DNA of 64,000 nt, taken from Bacteroidales bacterium. Lineage in GTDB: Bacteria > Bacteroidota > Bacteroidia > Bacteroidales > UBA932. The position numbers and the translations under genes were made by a program. The stretch spans positions 1 to 64,000 of the forward strand of contig JAFRSW010000018.1 of NCBI GenBank assembly GCA_017427385.1, read 5' to 3'. Below are positions 27,746 through 36,854 of this stretch, in pieces. Below the pieces are notes generated by a model. That model searched no databases. It had not been told where the DNA came from and was given only the letters and a program-made list of their open reading frames with translations. Numbering within the stretch: position 1 is the stretch's first letter; each line of letters starts with the position of its first letter.

Positions 27746-28163
27746 ACGCGTAGTTGCAAACGAACTTCTGCTGGAAGAAGCCGCCAGCCTGATGGAAGAA
27801 GGACGCGAAGTGAATTTCACGCCTCTCGGGGGCAGCATGCTACCCTTCATCAAGGGCGGCAAAGACAGCGTGCGCCTGCAGAAGAAGGCATCCGTGGAGG
27901 TGGGAGACATAGTGCTGGTGCGCCTTCCCGGTCCGCGTTACGTACTTCACCGGGTAATCGCGAGGGATGGTGACGCTCTCACCCTGATGGGAGACGGCAA
28001 CATCGCCGGCACGGAGTCCTGCACCAAGGGTGACGTGCTGGGCACTGTGGTTGCAATAGAAAAGGGGAAACGCACCGTCGTCCCGGGCAAGGCCCGCCTG
28101 TGGCGCGCCCTTAAACCGATAAGACGTTATATATTAGGAATATACAGAAGAATAGCTATATGA
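27738..28163 (+). CDS. S24/S26-like serine peptidase
   Basis: 141 aa. The signal-peptidase-type nucleophile motif is GGSMLPFI (Ser33), and RYVLHRVIARDGD around His72 resembles the ER/SipW-type Ser-His arrangement rather than Ser-Lys. TLMGDGNIAGTE follows. No transmembrane segment is evident at the N-terminus; a basic tail (KARLWRALKPIRRYILGIYRRIAI) could touch the membrane. Placed between the kinase-like and PqqD genes, it is a candidate leader peptidase or maturation protease. Confidence 0.8.
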   Translation: MDKRVVANELLLEEAASLMEEGREVNFTPLGGSMLPFIKGGKDSVRLQKKASVEVGDIVLVRLPGPRYVLHRVIARDGDALTLMGDGNIAGTESCTKGDVLGTVVAIEKGKRTVVPGKARLWRALKPIRRYILGIYRRIAI

Positions 28164-28429
28164 AAATCAAAGACGGATTCACTCTTCGCACGATGCTCGG
28201 CGAGAATATCGTGGTAGGAGAAGGCCTGGCACAGGTCAACTTCAATAAACTCATCACCCTCAACGAAACCGCCGCCTTCCTCTGGAAGGAGGTTTCGGGA
28301 AAGGAATTCACCAAGGAAGACCTCGTGCAACTGCTGCTCGATAATTATGAAGTGGAAGAGGAGCGTGCCTCGGCAGACGTAGACAAACTCCTCGACACCT
28401 GGCGTCAGGAAGGAATAGTAGAAGGATGA
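28160..28429 (+). CDS. PqqD-family peptide-binding protein
   Basis: An 89-aa RRE-like protein. GFTLRTMLGENIVVGEG forms the first beta strands, NFNKLITLNETAAFLWKEVSG the middle, and EDLVQLLLDNYEVEEERASADVDKLLDTWRQEGIVE the C-terminal helices. PqqD-like domains bind leader peptides of ribosomal natural products and present them to modifying enzymes. It overlaps both neighbours by 4 bases. No radical-SAM partner is present. Confidence 0.85.
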   Translation: MKIKDGFTLRTMLGENIVVGEGLAQVNFNKLITLNETAAFLWKEVSGKEFTKEDLVQLLLDNYEVEEERASADVDKLLDTWRQEGIVEG

Positions 28430-30048
28430 AAAGCTTCCGCACTTGCATGAAGGCCATTTACGGGATGTCCGCGCCGGTAAGGTGGCGGATGCTCGTAAGC
28501 GTGCTCATCGGCATAGCCCGCATTGCCGCATCACTGGCATTCGTGTGGGCGAGCAAGCATCTGGTAGACATCGCAACCAAGGTCAGCGCCGACCCCCTCA
28601 AAGACGGCATCATCATATTCGTATGCGTACTGTTCTTCCAGCTGGGAGTGGTCGTGCTTGCCAACTGGTGGGACGGATACTGCGAGGTGAAGGCACGCAA
28701 CCTCCTGCGTCTCGACACTTTCGCTCACGTGATGCGCAGCCGCTGGGACGGGCGCGAGCGTTTCCTTTCCGGCGATACTGTGAACCGTCTCGAAGAGGAT
28801 ATTCGCGTGGTTTCCGAACTGCTCGTCGGCCGCATCCCGGGTATGATTATCACTTTCCTGCAACTCATCGCAGCCTCCATTTATCTGCTGTTCATTGCTC
28901 CCAATCTGCTCTGGGTGCTGCTCATACTCATGTTCTCGGCCGTTTTCGGGTCCAAGATGTTCTTCCGCCAGCTGCGCAAGCTGATGGCCCGCATCCGTGC
29001 CCGCGAGAGCGAACTCCAGCAGCACATGCAGGAGAGCCTGCAACACCGTGTGCTCGTGCTCACTCTGACCAACCTCGAACGCGTGCTCAGCAAATTCGGA
29101 TGGATGCAGGACGACATCGAAGACAACACCCGGAAGCGCCTGAACTACAATGCAGTAGCGCGCGGGTTGATGTTCCTCGGCTTCCAGGCCGGTCATGCCG
29201 CCGCCTTCATCTGGGGAGTGGTGGGCATCATCCATGGAACCGTTACCTACGGTATGATGACCGCCTTCCTGCAGCTGGTTGGGCAGGTACAACGCCCCAT
29301 CGCCGAGTTCGGCAGGCAGGTGCCGGCGTTCATCCTTGCGCTGACCTCGGTCGAACGCATCATGGAACTTCAGGAACTGGAACCGGAACCGACCGCAGAG
29401 GCAATAATGCTTCCGGGAGCACCGGATGTGGATATTTCTCACGTCAGCTATTCCTACCCCGATTCGAGCGAGAAGGTGCTGGAAGATTTCTCCTGCGGCT
29501 TCCCGGCAGGATCCTTCACCGTGGTGGCCGGGCCGACCGGTGCCGGAAAGAGTACCCTCATCCGCCTGATACTCGGCCTTCTGACGCCCTCGGAGGGCGA
29601 TATACGGGTAGGAGGGAACAAGGCGGGAGCGGCCCTGCGTGGCAACTTCATGTATATCCCCCAGGGAAATTCGCTGCTCAGCGGCACCATTCGCTCCAAC
29701 CTCCAGCTCGCTGCTCCTTCGGCTACGGAAGAGCAGATGCAGGATGCGCTGGAAACAGCCACGGCGGGATTCGTGTTCGAGCTGCCTAAAGGGCTCGACA
29801 CTCCATGCGGCGAGGTGGGCAGCGGGCTCAGCGAAGGCCAGTGCCAGCGCATAGCCATCGCCCGCGGGCTCCTGCGCCCCGGCGGCATCCTGATCCTGGA
29901 CGAATCCACCTCCGCCCTCGACGATGCCACAGAAGAAAAGCTGCTGCAGAATCTCTGCAACAGCTATCACGGTCGTAAGACCATCATCTTTATTTCCCAC
30001 CGCCAGGCCGCGATGAAATATGCGGATGGAGTGGTGAAGCTTGGTTAA
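28426..30048 (+). CDS. ABC transporter, fused permease and ATPase
   Basis: A 540-aa half-transporter. The N-terminal ~320 residues hold about six transmembrane helices of the type I exporter fold. The ATPase domain has Walker A GPTGAGKST near 371, a Q-loop in YIPQGNSLLSG, signature LSEGQCQRIAIARG near 466 and Walker B ILILDESTSALDD. There is no C39 peptidase domain, which fits with a separate protease encoded two genes upstream. It is the end of the operon; its stop TAA directly abuts the tpiA stop. Confidence 0.92.
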   Translation: MKSFRTCMKAIYGMSAPVRWRMLVSVLIGIARIAASLAFVWASKHLVDIATKVSADPLKDGIIIFVCVLFFQLGVVVLANWWDGYCEVKARNLLRLDTFAHVMRSRWDGRERFLSGDTVNRLEEDIRVVSELLVGRIPGMIITFLQLIAASIYLLFIAPNLLWVLLILMFSAVFGSKMFFRQLRKLMARIRARESELQQHMQESLQHRVLVLTLTNLERVLSKFGWMQDDIEDNTRKRLNYNAVARGLMFLGFQAGHAAAFIWGVVGIIHGTVTYGMMTAFLQLVGQVQRPIAEFGRQVPAFILALTSVERIMELQELEPEPTAEAIMLPGAPDVDISHVSYSYPDSSEKVLEDFSCGFPAGSFTVVAGPTGAGKSTLIRLILGLLTPSEGDIRVGGNKAGAALRGNFMYIPQGNSLLSGTIRSNLQLAAPSATEEQMQDALETATAGFVFELPKGLDTPCGEVGSGLSEGQCQRIAIARGLLRPGGILILDESTSALDDATEEKLLQNLCNSYHGRKTIIFISHRQAAMKYADGVVKLG

Positions 30049-30804
30049 TTAGAAGGAAACTGCAATTCCAATAAAGTCTTCGGCTTTAAGCGCCGCACCA
30101 CCGATAAGACCACCGTCGATATCGGGCTGGGCGAAGAGTTCCTTTGCGTTTGAAGGCTTGCAGCTGCCGCCATAGAGGATGGTGGTGTCGTCTGCAACCT
30201 TGGCGCCGAACTTGCCGGCAAGGACCTTGCGGATGCAGGCATGGATTTCCTGGGCCTGCTCTGCGGTCGCAGTCTTGCCAGTGCCAATTGCCCAGACGGG
30301 TTCGTAGGCTATCACGATGTTCTTCATATCTTCTGCGGTGAAGTGGAAGAGCACGTTCTCGGTCTGGGTCTTCACAACATCGAAGTGCTTGCCTGCCTCA
30401 CGCTCGTCGAGATTCTCACCGACGCAGAGGATGACCTTCAGGCCAGCTGCAAGTGCAAGCTGCACCTTGTCTACGAGCTTGGCATCGGTCTCGCCGTAGT
30501 ACTGACGGCGCTCGGAGTGGCCGAGGATGGTCCAGCCGGCACCGGTGGACTTGATCATGCCGACGGAGATCTCGCCGGTGTAGGCGCCTTTCTCCTTGTC
30601 TGCGCAATTCTGAGCGGAGAGCTCCACGCGGGTGCCCTTTACGACTTCTGCGACGGGGCAGAGGTGGGTGAAGGGGGTGGCTACGATGAGGCCGACCTCG
30701 GCGGGAACCTCTTTACTCTTTTCAACAACTTCTTTTGCGAGCTGGATGCCCTCAGGAACCGTGGTGTTCATTTTCCAGTTTCCTGCAACAATATTCTTTC
30801 TCAT
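30049..30804 (-). CDS. tpiA: Triosephosphate isomerase
   Basis: A glycolytic TIM-barrel enzyme of 251 aa. NWKMNTT near 7 contains the catalytic Lys, [11 protein letters not shown] near 96 the His, and [15 protein letters not shown] near 166 the Glu and loop 6. Normal length and complete. Confidence 0.97.
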   Translation of the reverse strand: MRKNIVAGNWKMNTTVPEGIQLAKEVVEKSKEVPAEVGLIVATPFTHLCPVAEVVKGTRVELSAQNCADKEKGAYTGEISVGMIKSTGAGWTILGHSERRQYYGETDAKLVDKVQLALAAGLKVILCVGENLDEREAGKHFDVVKTQTENVLFHFTAEDMKNIVIAYEPVWAIGTGKTATAEQAQEIHACIRKVLAGKFGAKVADDTTILYGGSCKPSNAKELFAQPDIDGGLIGGAALKAEDFIGIAVSF

Positions 30805-30887
30805 ATCTTAAATGTTAATTGTTTGCTTTGTCCGTTGCAAATTTAGCAATAAATAGCCAAATTTGTAGGTTATTAGATAATGATTCG

Positions 30888-32177
30888 ATGAAGAATTTTG
30901 TAGAAGAACTGAAATGGCGCGGGATGATTCACGACATCACCCCCGGAACCGAAGAAGAACTGGCCAAAGGGCCCATGTCTGCATATGTAGGAATCGACCC
31001 CACCGGTGATTCACTCCACATCGGGCACCTTGTCAGCATAATGATACTCAAGCACTTCCAGGCCTGCGGCAACAAGCCCTTCGCACTGGTAGGCGGAGCC
31101 ACCGGCATGATTGGCGATCCTTCCATGAAGAGCGCTGAGCGCAACCTCCTGGACGAGGCCACCCTGGCCCACAACGTGGCCTGCATCAAGGCCCAGCTCG
31201 GCAAGTTCCTCGACTTCGAGTCCGACGCGCCCAACAAGGCGGAACTGGTGAACAACTACGACTGGATGAAGGACTACACTTTCATCAACTTCACCCGCGA
31301 TATCGGCAAGCTCATCACCGTCAACTACATGATGAGCAAGGATTCCGTAAAGAAGCGCCTGGAGCGCAACTCCAGCGAAGGCATGTCCTTCACCGAATTC
31401 ACCTACCAGCTCCTCCAGGGCTACGATTTCCTCTATCTCTACCAGCATAGGAACGTGCGCATGCAGCTCGGTGGTGCCGACCAGTGGGGCAACATCACCA
31501 CCGGCACGGAGCTCATCCGCCGCGTGCTCGGCAAAGAATCCTACGCCCTCACCTGCCCCCTCATCACCAAGGCGGATGGCGGCAAGTTCGGCAAGACCGA
31601 GAAAGGCAACATCTGGCTCGATGCAGAGCGCACCACCCCCTACCAGTTCTACCAGTTCTGGCTGAACGTGAGCGATGCCGATGCCGAGCGCTACATTAAG
31701 ATCTTCACCATGCTCGAGCGCCCCGTGATCGAGGCTGCAATCGAGGAGCACCGCGCCGACCCCGGCCGCAGGACTCTGCAAAAGCTTCTGGCAAAGGAAG
31801 TTACCATCATGGTGCACGGCGAGAAGGAATACGAGAACGCTGTGGCGGCTTCGCAGATGCTCTTCGGCAAGAGCACCTCGGAAGACCTGCGCAAGCTCGA
31901 CGAGCGCACCTTCCTCGCAGTGTTCGACGGAGTGCCCACCTTCGAAATCTCCAAAGACAAACTCCCCTGCCCCGTGCAGGATTTCCTGGCTGTGGAGACC
32001 GCCGTATTCCCGTCCAAGGGCGAAGCCCGCAAGATGATCCAGGGGAACGGCGTCAGCATCAACAAGGATAAGTTCACCGACCCTGCCGGGCAGATCACCG
32101 AGGCCGACATCATCGACGGCAAGTATATCCTCGCGCAGAAAGGCAAGAAAGACTACTACATCATCATAGTTAAATAA
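30888..32177 (+). CDS. tyrS: Tyrosyl-tRNA synthetase
   Basis: A class I synthetase of 429 aa with [16 protein letters not shown] (HIGH motif) and KFGKTEKGN (the KMSKS equivalent). Near 177 is [14 protein letters not shown], and a C-terminal S4 domain ([27 protein letters not shown]) follows. The start [12 protein letters not shown] is conserved in the family. It leads an operon with rbfA and the permease gene. Confidence 0.95.
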   Translation: MKNFVEELKWRGMIHDITPGTEEELAKGPMSAYVGIDPTGDSLHIGHLVSIMILKHFQACGNKPFALVGGATGMIGDPSMKSAERNLLDEATLAHNVACIKAQLGKFLDFESDAPNKAELVNNYDWMKDYTFINFTRDIGKLITVNYMMSKDSVKKRLERNSSEGMSFTEFTYQLLQGYDFLYLYQHRNVRMQLGGADQWGNITTGTELIRRVLGKESYALTCPLITKADGGKFGKTEKGNIWLDAERTTPYQFYQFWLNVSDADAERYIKIFTMLERPVIEAAIEEHRADPGRRTLQKLLAKEVTIMVHGEKEYENAVAASQMLFGKSTSEDLRKLDERTFLAVFDGVPTFEISKDKLPCPVQDFLAVETAVFPSKGEARKMIQGNGVSINKDKFTDPAGQITEADIIDGKYILAQKGKKDYYIIIVK

Positions 32178-32178
32178 T

Positions 32179-32526
32179 ATGGAAAAGGCTCCCTCCACAA
32201 GGCAGCTCAAGGTTGCCCGTGAAATACAGAAAGACCTCGCGGAAATCATCCGCGGGAAGGGAATGGCCGCCTTCGGCGGAGCCATGGTCACCGTGAGCGA
32301 GGTGCGTATCAGCCCCGACCTCTCGGTCGCAAAGGTATACGTGAGCATCTTCCCCTCCGAGAAGCAGGCGGAAGTCATGTTCTCTCTCCAGGACCAGAAC
32401 CGCGCCCTGCGCGGAGAGCTTGGCCGCAAGATAGGCAAGCAGATCCGCATAGTGCCCGAACTGGCCTTCTATCTCGACACTTCCATCGACTACGCCGAGC
32501 ACATCGACGAGCTCCTGAAGAAGTGA
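32179..32526 (+). CDS. rbfA: Ribosome-binding factor A
   Basis: A 115-aa KH-like protein for 30S maturation. RQLKVAREIQKDLAEIIRG at the start and VSEVRISPDLSVAKVYVSIFP near 37 match the family, as does the ending RIVPELAFYLDTSIDYAEHIDELL. It starts one base after tyrS, and its stop overlaps the GTG of the next gene. Confidence 0.95.
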   Translation: MEKAPSTRQLKVAREIQKDLAEIIRGKGMAAFGGAMVTVSEVRISPDLSVAKVYVSIFPSEKQAEVMFSLQDQNRALRGELGRKIGKQIRIVPELAFYLDTSIDYAEHIDELLKK

Positions 32527-33707
32527 GACTGCCCCTCTACATAGCTGGCCGCTATCTTTTCGCGAAGAAATCCCACGGAGTGATAAACATCATCTCCGGC
32601 ATCAGCGCAGCCGGCATGGCCCTGGGCACCGCGGCACTCATCCTGGTACTGTCGGTGTTCAACGGGTTCAACGGTATCATCGAGAAGAATCTTTCCGCCG
32701 TGGAGGCGGACCTTCGCATCGTTCCGGCGGAGGGCAAGGTTTTCACACCCGAAGGGCCGGTGTTCGACTGGCTCTACGACGCCCCGGAGGCCGCGAGCCT
32801 CTCGAGCGTGATCGCCGACAAGGTTTTCATCTCCTACGACGGCAAGCAGAGCGTTGTGAACGCCAAGGGCGTGGATGAAATCTACACAGAGGAGACCGGC
32901 GCCGAACTGACCCGTGGAGACCTGCAGCTGGCCGTCGTCAGCAGCGACCTGGCCTGGAGGCTGGGCATCAACCCCAAGTTCCTCTCCCCCCTGGAGATCT
33001 GGTATCCGGACCGCACCGGGCACATATCCCCCTCGAACCCCGCAGCATCCCTGCATACCGCCGAACTCTATCCTTCGAAGGTGATGGATATCCCCCACAC
33101 TTCGGACGCCGGAGCGGAGGGCACCATGATCATCCCCATCGGGGTGATGCGCTCGCTTACAGGCTATTCCAGCGAGGTTTCGGCAGTGGAGATCCGTTAC
33201 GCAGACGGCCTCACGGCCAGGCAGCAGCGGCGCTTCGTGAAGGCCCTGCGCTCGCAGCTCGGGGCGGATTTCACTGTGCAGGACCGCTACATGCAGGACG
33301 AAGCGCTATATAAGATGATGCGTTACGAGAAGGCGGCCATCTTCCTGATCCTGCTGTTCATAGTGATAATCGTGGCGCTTAACATCTTCGGCTCCCTTTC
33401 GATGCTTATAATCGAGAAGCAGGAGGATATGGAGACGCTGCGCGCGATGGGCGCATCAGACCAGCTGATACGCAAGGTTTTCGTGCTGGAAGGCTGGCTG
33501 ATCTCCCTTCTGGGCATGGCCGTTGGAGTCGTGCTCGGAGTAGGACTGGCTCTTCTGCAGCAGCATTTCGGGCTCGTAAAGATGCCCGGCAACTTCGTAG
33601 TGGACGCCTATCCCGTGGTGCTGCGCTTCACCGACGTGCTGCTTTCCGCAGCCGGCGTGGCGCTCATCGGCCTGGTGGTGGCCCTGGCACCGCTTCGTTC
33701 CCGTTAG
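32523..33707 (+). CDS. FtsX-like permease (LolC/LolE-type ABC transporter subunit)
   Basis: 394 aa with four transmembrane segments: one near 25-45, then after a periplasmic domain three in the C-terminal ~130 residues (KAAIFLILLFIVIIVALNIF, LISLLGMAVGVVLGVGLALL, VALIGLVVALAPL). The FtsX signature LIIEKQEDMETLRAMGAS is present. It begins with GTG overlapping the rbfA stop. In this family such proteins move lipoproteins or other substrates out of the inner membrane. No ATPase subunit is encoded nearby. Confidence 0.9.
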   Translation: MRLPLYIAGRYLFAKKSHGVINIISGISAAGMALGTAALILVLSVFNGFNGIIEKNLSAVEADLRIVPAEGKVFTPEGPVFDWLYDAPEAASLSSVIADKVFISYDGKQSVVNAKGVDEIYTEETGAELTRGDLQLAVVSSDLAWRLGINPKFLSPLEIWYPDRTGHISPSNPAASLHTAELYPSKVMDIPHTSDAGAEGTMIIPIGVMRSLTGYSSEVSAVEIRYADGLTARQQRRFVKALRSQLGADFTVQDRYMQDEALYKMMRYEKAAIFLILLFIVIIVALNIFGSLSMLIIEKQEDMETLRAMGASDQLIRKVFVLEGWLISLLGMAVGVVLGVGLALLQQHFGLVKMPGNFVVDAYPVVLRFTDVLLSAAGVALIGLVVALAPLRSR

Positions 33708-33716
33708 TTTTTTTTG

Positions 33717-33724
33717 TATATTTG
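33717..33724 (+). promoter_or_regulatory. rmuC promoter -7 element
   Basis: TATATTTG lies 5 nt before the ATG, again implying a nearly leaderless mRNA. Confidence 0.55.
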
Positions 33725-33729
33725 GTGAT

Positions 33730-35043
33730 ATGGACACTTTGACTATCATACTCAGCATATTGCTTGCCCTGGCGGTCGTAGCCATCATAGTGCTGGTGGC
33801 GAAGAAAGCCGGGCTGGAAGCGAAACTGGCGGCTCAGGAGGAAGCGCAGAAGCAGATGCTTGCGCAGAGGGAGGCGGCGGCAAAGGAGCAGCGGGAGATG
33901 CAGGAGGCCATTCTGAAAGCCGACCGGGAGCAGGCGGCAAAGTCGCTGGAAGAGATGCGCAATGCGTTCAAGGCCCTGAGTGCCGAGAACAGCGAGCATT
34001 TCCGCAAGACCAGCGCGGAGAGCGTGGGAGAACTCCTGAAACCCATCCAGGAAAAGTTCAAGGAATTCAGCGAGAGCGTAAAGAATTCCGACGAGAAGAA
34101 CGCCGAACGCAGCGGCTCGATGGAGAAGATGATACATCTGCTTTCCGAGCAGAGCAAGAACGTCGGCAATCAGGCCCAGGCCCTTGCAGATGCCATCACC
34201 GGCCAGAGCAAGACTCAGGGAGACTTCGGAGAGATGCTTCTCGTAGACCTGCTCCGCGAGAGCGGCTTGCAGGAAGGCGTGAACTTCGACGTGCAGGGAG
34301 TCATACGCGATGAATTCGGCCACGAGATCAAGAGCGACGACGGCCGCACCATGATTCCGGACGTGATAGTTCACTACCCCGACGGCGGCGAGGTGATAGT
34401 GGATTCCAAGGTCAGCCTCAAAGCCTTCGTGGAGTGGAATCAGGCGATTACGCCCGAAGACCGCAGCCGCCTGGCCAAAGCCCACATCGCCAGCATACGC
34501 AGCCACGTGGACGAACTCCGCGGGAAAGATTATGCATCCTACATCCCCGAAGGGCGCAAGAAGATAGATTACAACCTGATGTTCATCCCCATAGAGAACG
34601 CCTTCCGGCTGATGCAGGAGGAGGAACCCCTGCTCTGGCAGCAGGCCAAGAACCAGGGGGTGCTGATTGTGAGCCAGATGTCGCTGGCGATAGTGCTCAA
34701 CATGATCCTGGTTGCCTGGAGGCAGTTCGACCAGCAGCGCAACATCCAGGAGGTCTACAAGACCGCATCCGAACTCATGAGCGTGCTGGAGAACTGGATG
34801 GCGGAGTATGTTAAGGTTGGAGAGAAACTGAAGGATCTTGGCAGGAGCTACGGAGAATCCACCCGTCTGCTCACCGAATCGAACCAGAGCGTGGTCAAGA
34901 AGATTGCCAAGCTCGAGAAGCTGGGTGCCACCCGCAAACGTTCCAACGCCGGCCTGAAGTCCGGTGGAAGGATGATCGGGGGCCGCAGTTCGGTCATTCC
35001 CTCCGAACTTGCTGCGAATTTAGATGAAGAAGATAATAACTAA
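33730..35043 (+). CDS. rmuC: RmuC-family protein
   Basis: 437 aa: an N-terminal transmembrane helix (residues 4-24), a long coiled coil (about 25-140), then the RmuC endonuclease-like domain. That domain includes GDFGEMLLVDLLRESGLQEGVNF near 160, VIVDSKVSLKAFVEW near 217 and YNLMFIPIENAF. RmuC limits recombination-driven inversions; its mechanism is not settled. Confidence 0.92.
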   Translation: MDTLTIILSILLALAVVAIIVLVAKKAGLEAKLAAQEEAQKQMLAQREAAAKEQREMQEAILKADREQAAKSLEEMRNAFKALSAENSEHFRKTSAESVGELLKPIQEKFKEFSESVKNSDEKNAERSGSMEKMIHLLSEQSKNVGNQAQALADAITGQSKTQGDFGEMLLVDLLRESGLQEGVNFDVQGVIRDEFGHEIKSDDGRTMIPDVIVHYPDGGEVIVDSKVSLKAFVEWNQAITPEDRSRLAKAHIASIRSHVDELRGKDYASYIPEGRKKIDYNLMFIPIENAFRLMQEEEPLLWQQAKNQGVLIVSQMSLAIVLNMILVAWRQFDQQRNIQEVYKTASELMSVLENWMAEYVKVGEKLKDLGRSYGESTRLLTESNQSVVKKIAKLEKLGATRKRSNAGLKSGGRMIGGRSSVIPSELAANLDEEDNN

Positions 35044-35049
35044 CTGAAT

Positions 35050-36420
35050 ATGAAGAAGATACTAGTAATTGCAATGGCACTCCTCAGCGTGAGCGCCTAC
35101 GCACAGAAGGGCGGCCTCGACGAAGGAACCCTGGGTGAAATCCGAAAAGGCTACGAAGGAAGCGCCACCGACAAGGCTCTCCGCAACGCCATGAACACCA
35201 CTCCCCTCGCCACACTCGCGAAGAACGCGGACAGGGCCGTGATGATCGACACCCACTTCTCCGACATGGTGAAGACCAAGGGCCGTACCAACCAGAAGTC
35301 CTCCGGACGCTGCTGGCTCTTCACCGGCCTCAACGTGCTGCGCGCATCCGCCATCGAGCGCTTCGACCTTGGCGAGTTCCAGTTCAGCCAGAACTACTGC
35401 TTCTTCTACGACCAGCTGGAGAAGGCGAACCTCTTCCTCCAGGCAGTCATCGACACCCGCAACAAGCCTCTTGACGATCGCACCGTCGACTGGCTCTTCG
35501 CACATCCCCTCAGTGACGGCGGCACCTTCACGGGCGTTGCTGACCTCGTGAGCAAGTACGGCGTGGTGCCCGCGGAAATCTTCCCCGAAAGCCTCACCGC
35601 CAACAGCACTTCCGCCGTCCGCGGACAACTTTCCACCCTGCTCCGCCAGGATGGCCTTGCGCTACGTGATGCCGGCAAGAAGGCGGATCTTCAGAAGATG
35701 AAGGTGGATATGCTGAAGGAGGTCTACCGCATCCTCGCCCTCACCCTGGGCGTACCTCCCACCGAGTTCGAGTGGACTCGCCGCGACAGCAAGGGCAATG
35801 TGGTGAGCACCAAGACCTACACCCCCATCGAGTTCTATAACGAGTTCGTGGGCTACGACCTGCAGAACAACTATATAATGTTCATGAACGATCCTGCGCG
35901 CGAGTACGGAAAGGTCTACGAGATCGAATACGACCGCCACACCTACGACGGACACAACTGGCTTTATGTGAATCTCCCCCTGGACGATATCAAGAAGATG
36001 GCCATCGCTTCCATCAAGGGCGGCGACGCCATGTACTTCTCCTGCGACGTGGGCAAGTTCCTGGACAGGGATCGTGGCATCTGCGACATTGCCAACTTCG
36101 ATTATGAAAGCCTGCTTGGAGTGAAGTACACCATGGACAAGAAGCAGCGCGTGCTCACCCATGCCAGCGGCTCCAGCCACGCCATGACGCTTATCGGCGT
36201 GGACCTGAAGGACGGTGTGGCCCAGAAGTGGCTTGTGGAGAACAGCTGGGGCGACACCGGCTGGAAGGGCAACATCATCATGACCGACGAGTGGTTCAAC
36301 GAATATATGTTCCGCCTCGTGGTCGAAAAGAAATACGTGCCCGCAGACATCCAGGCCCTGCTCAAGCAAAAGCCCGTCATGCTCCCCGCCTGGGACCCGA
36401 TGTTCCTTGGGGAAGAATAA
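35050..36420 (+). CDS. C1-family aminopeptidase (bleomycin hydrolase/PepC type)
   Basis: 456 aa with a signal peptide (MKKILVIAMALLSVSAYA, then Q19), so the enzyme is exported, unlike cytosolic PepC. The papain-type triad is visible: Cys88 in NQKSSGRCWLFTG, His in ASGSSHAMTLIG near 377 and Asn in VENSWGDTG near 397. The end PAWDPMFLGEE is slightly longer than the usual PepC C-terminus, which sits in the active site. It is probably co-transcribed with rmuC (6-nt gap). Confidence 0.9.
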   Translation: MKKILVIAMALLSVSAYAQKGGLDEGTLGEIRKGYEGSATDKALRNAMNTTPLATLAKNADRAVMIDTHFSDMVKTKGRTNQKSSGRCWLFTGLNVLRASAIERFDLGEFQFSQNYCFFYDQLEKANLFLQAVIDTRNKPLDDRTVDWLFAHPLSDGGTFTGVADLVSKYGVVPAEIFPESLTANSTSAVRGQLSTLLRQDGLALRDAGKKADLQKMKVDMLKEVYRILALTLGVPPTEFEWTRRDSKGNVVSTKTYTPIEFYNEFVGYDLQNNYIMFMNDPAREYGKVYEIEYDRHTYDGHNWLYVNLPLDDIKKMAIASIKGGDAMYFSCDVGKFLDRDRGICDIANFDYESLLGVKYTMDKKQRVLTHASGSSHAMTLIGVDLKDGVAQKWLVENSWGDTGWKGNIIMTDEWFNEYMFRLVVEKKYVPADIQALLKQKPVMLPAWDPMFLGEE

Positions 36421-36443
36421 AAATCGAATATTTTGCAGAAAAA

Positions 36444-36475
36444 TTTGTAATTGAGATTGGAAAAAACTACCTTTG
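36444..36475 (+). promoter_or_regulatory. rpmH promoter
   Basis: TTTG (36444-36447), 20 nt, then TACCTTTG (36468-36475), 35 nt before the rpmH ATG. Confidence 0.7.
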
Positions 36476-36510
36476 CACTCCCTAACGCGAAAATTAAAAA
36501 AAGTTAAGAT

Positions 36511-36663
36511 ATGAAAAGGACATTTCAACCTTCAAACCGCAAGCGCGTCAACAAGCACGGCTTCCGCGAGCGCATGAGCACTCCCAACGGCCGTCGCGTT
36601 CTTGCAGCCCGCCGTGCACACGGTCGCAAGAAGCTTACCGTGTCTTCTGAAGACAGGTGGTAG
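36511..36663 (+). CDS. rpmH: Ribosomal protein bL34
   Basis: A 50-aa, very basic protein beginning [20 protein letters not shown], with [20 protein letters not shown], the invariant L34 pattern. It has its own promoter and terminator. rnpA and dnaA do not follow, so the classical rpmH neighbourhood is absent here. Confidence 0.97.
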   Translation: MKRTFQPSNRKRVNKHGFRERMSTPNGRRVLAARRAHGRKKLTVSSEDRW

Positions 36664-36684
36664 TATTCGAATCTCATTCGATAC

Positions 36685-36716
36685 GACTGAGCCGGCCCGA
36701 AAAGGTCGGCTCAGTC
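36685..36716 (+). terminator. rpmH terminator hairpin
   Basis: GACTGAGCCG pairs with CGGCTCAGTC around a 12-nt loop, 22 nt after the stop. The T-tract is weak. Confidence 0.7.
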
Positions 36717-36722
36717 ATTATA

Positions 36723-36815
36723 GGTGTTCCCGGTGTCCCGGTTTTACGGACACCGGCAACAAAAACCCCCTATTTTCGTTCCCGGTCCCCCTATTTTCGG
36801 GACACCGGGAACACC
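36723..36815. repeat. Palindromic intergenic element with internal direct repeats
   Basis: A perfect 18-bp inverted repeat (36723-36740 with 36798-36815; arms GGTGTTCCCGGTGTCCCG) bounds 93 bp. Inside, CCGGTGTCC/GGACACCGG (36730-36756) makes a second 9-bp hairpin, and CCCCCTATTTTCG occurs twice in direct order (36766-36778, 36787-36799). It is unlike the ACCTGTAGAG family and is present once. Confidence 0.8.
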
Positions 36816-36842
36816 GCGATTACAGACTACTGAAATTATTCG

Positions 36843-36850
36843 TATATTGC
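36843..36850 (+). promoter_or_regulatory. Prolyl oligopeptidase promoter -7 element
   Basis: TATATTGC, one base from TAnnTTTG, lies 4 nt before the ATG. Confidence 0.45.
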
Positions 36851-36854
36851 AACC

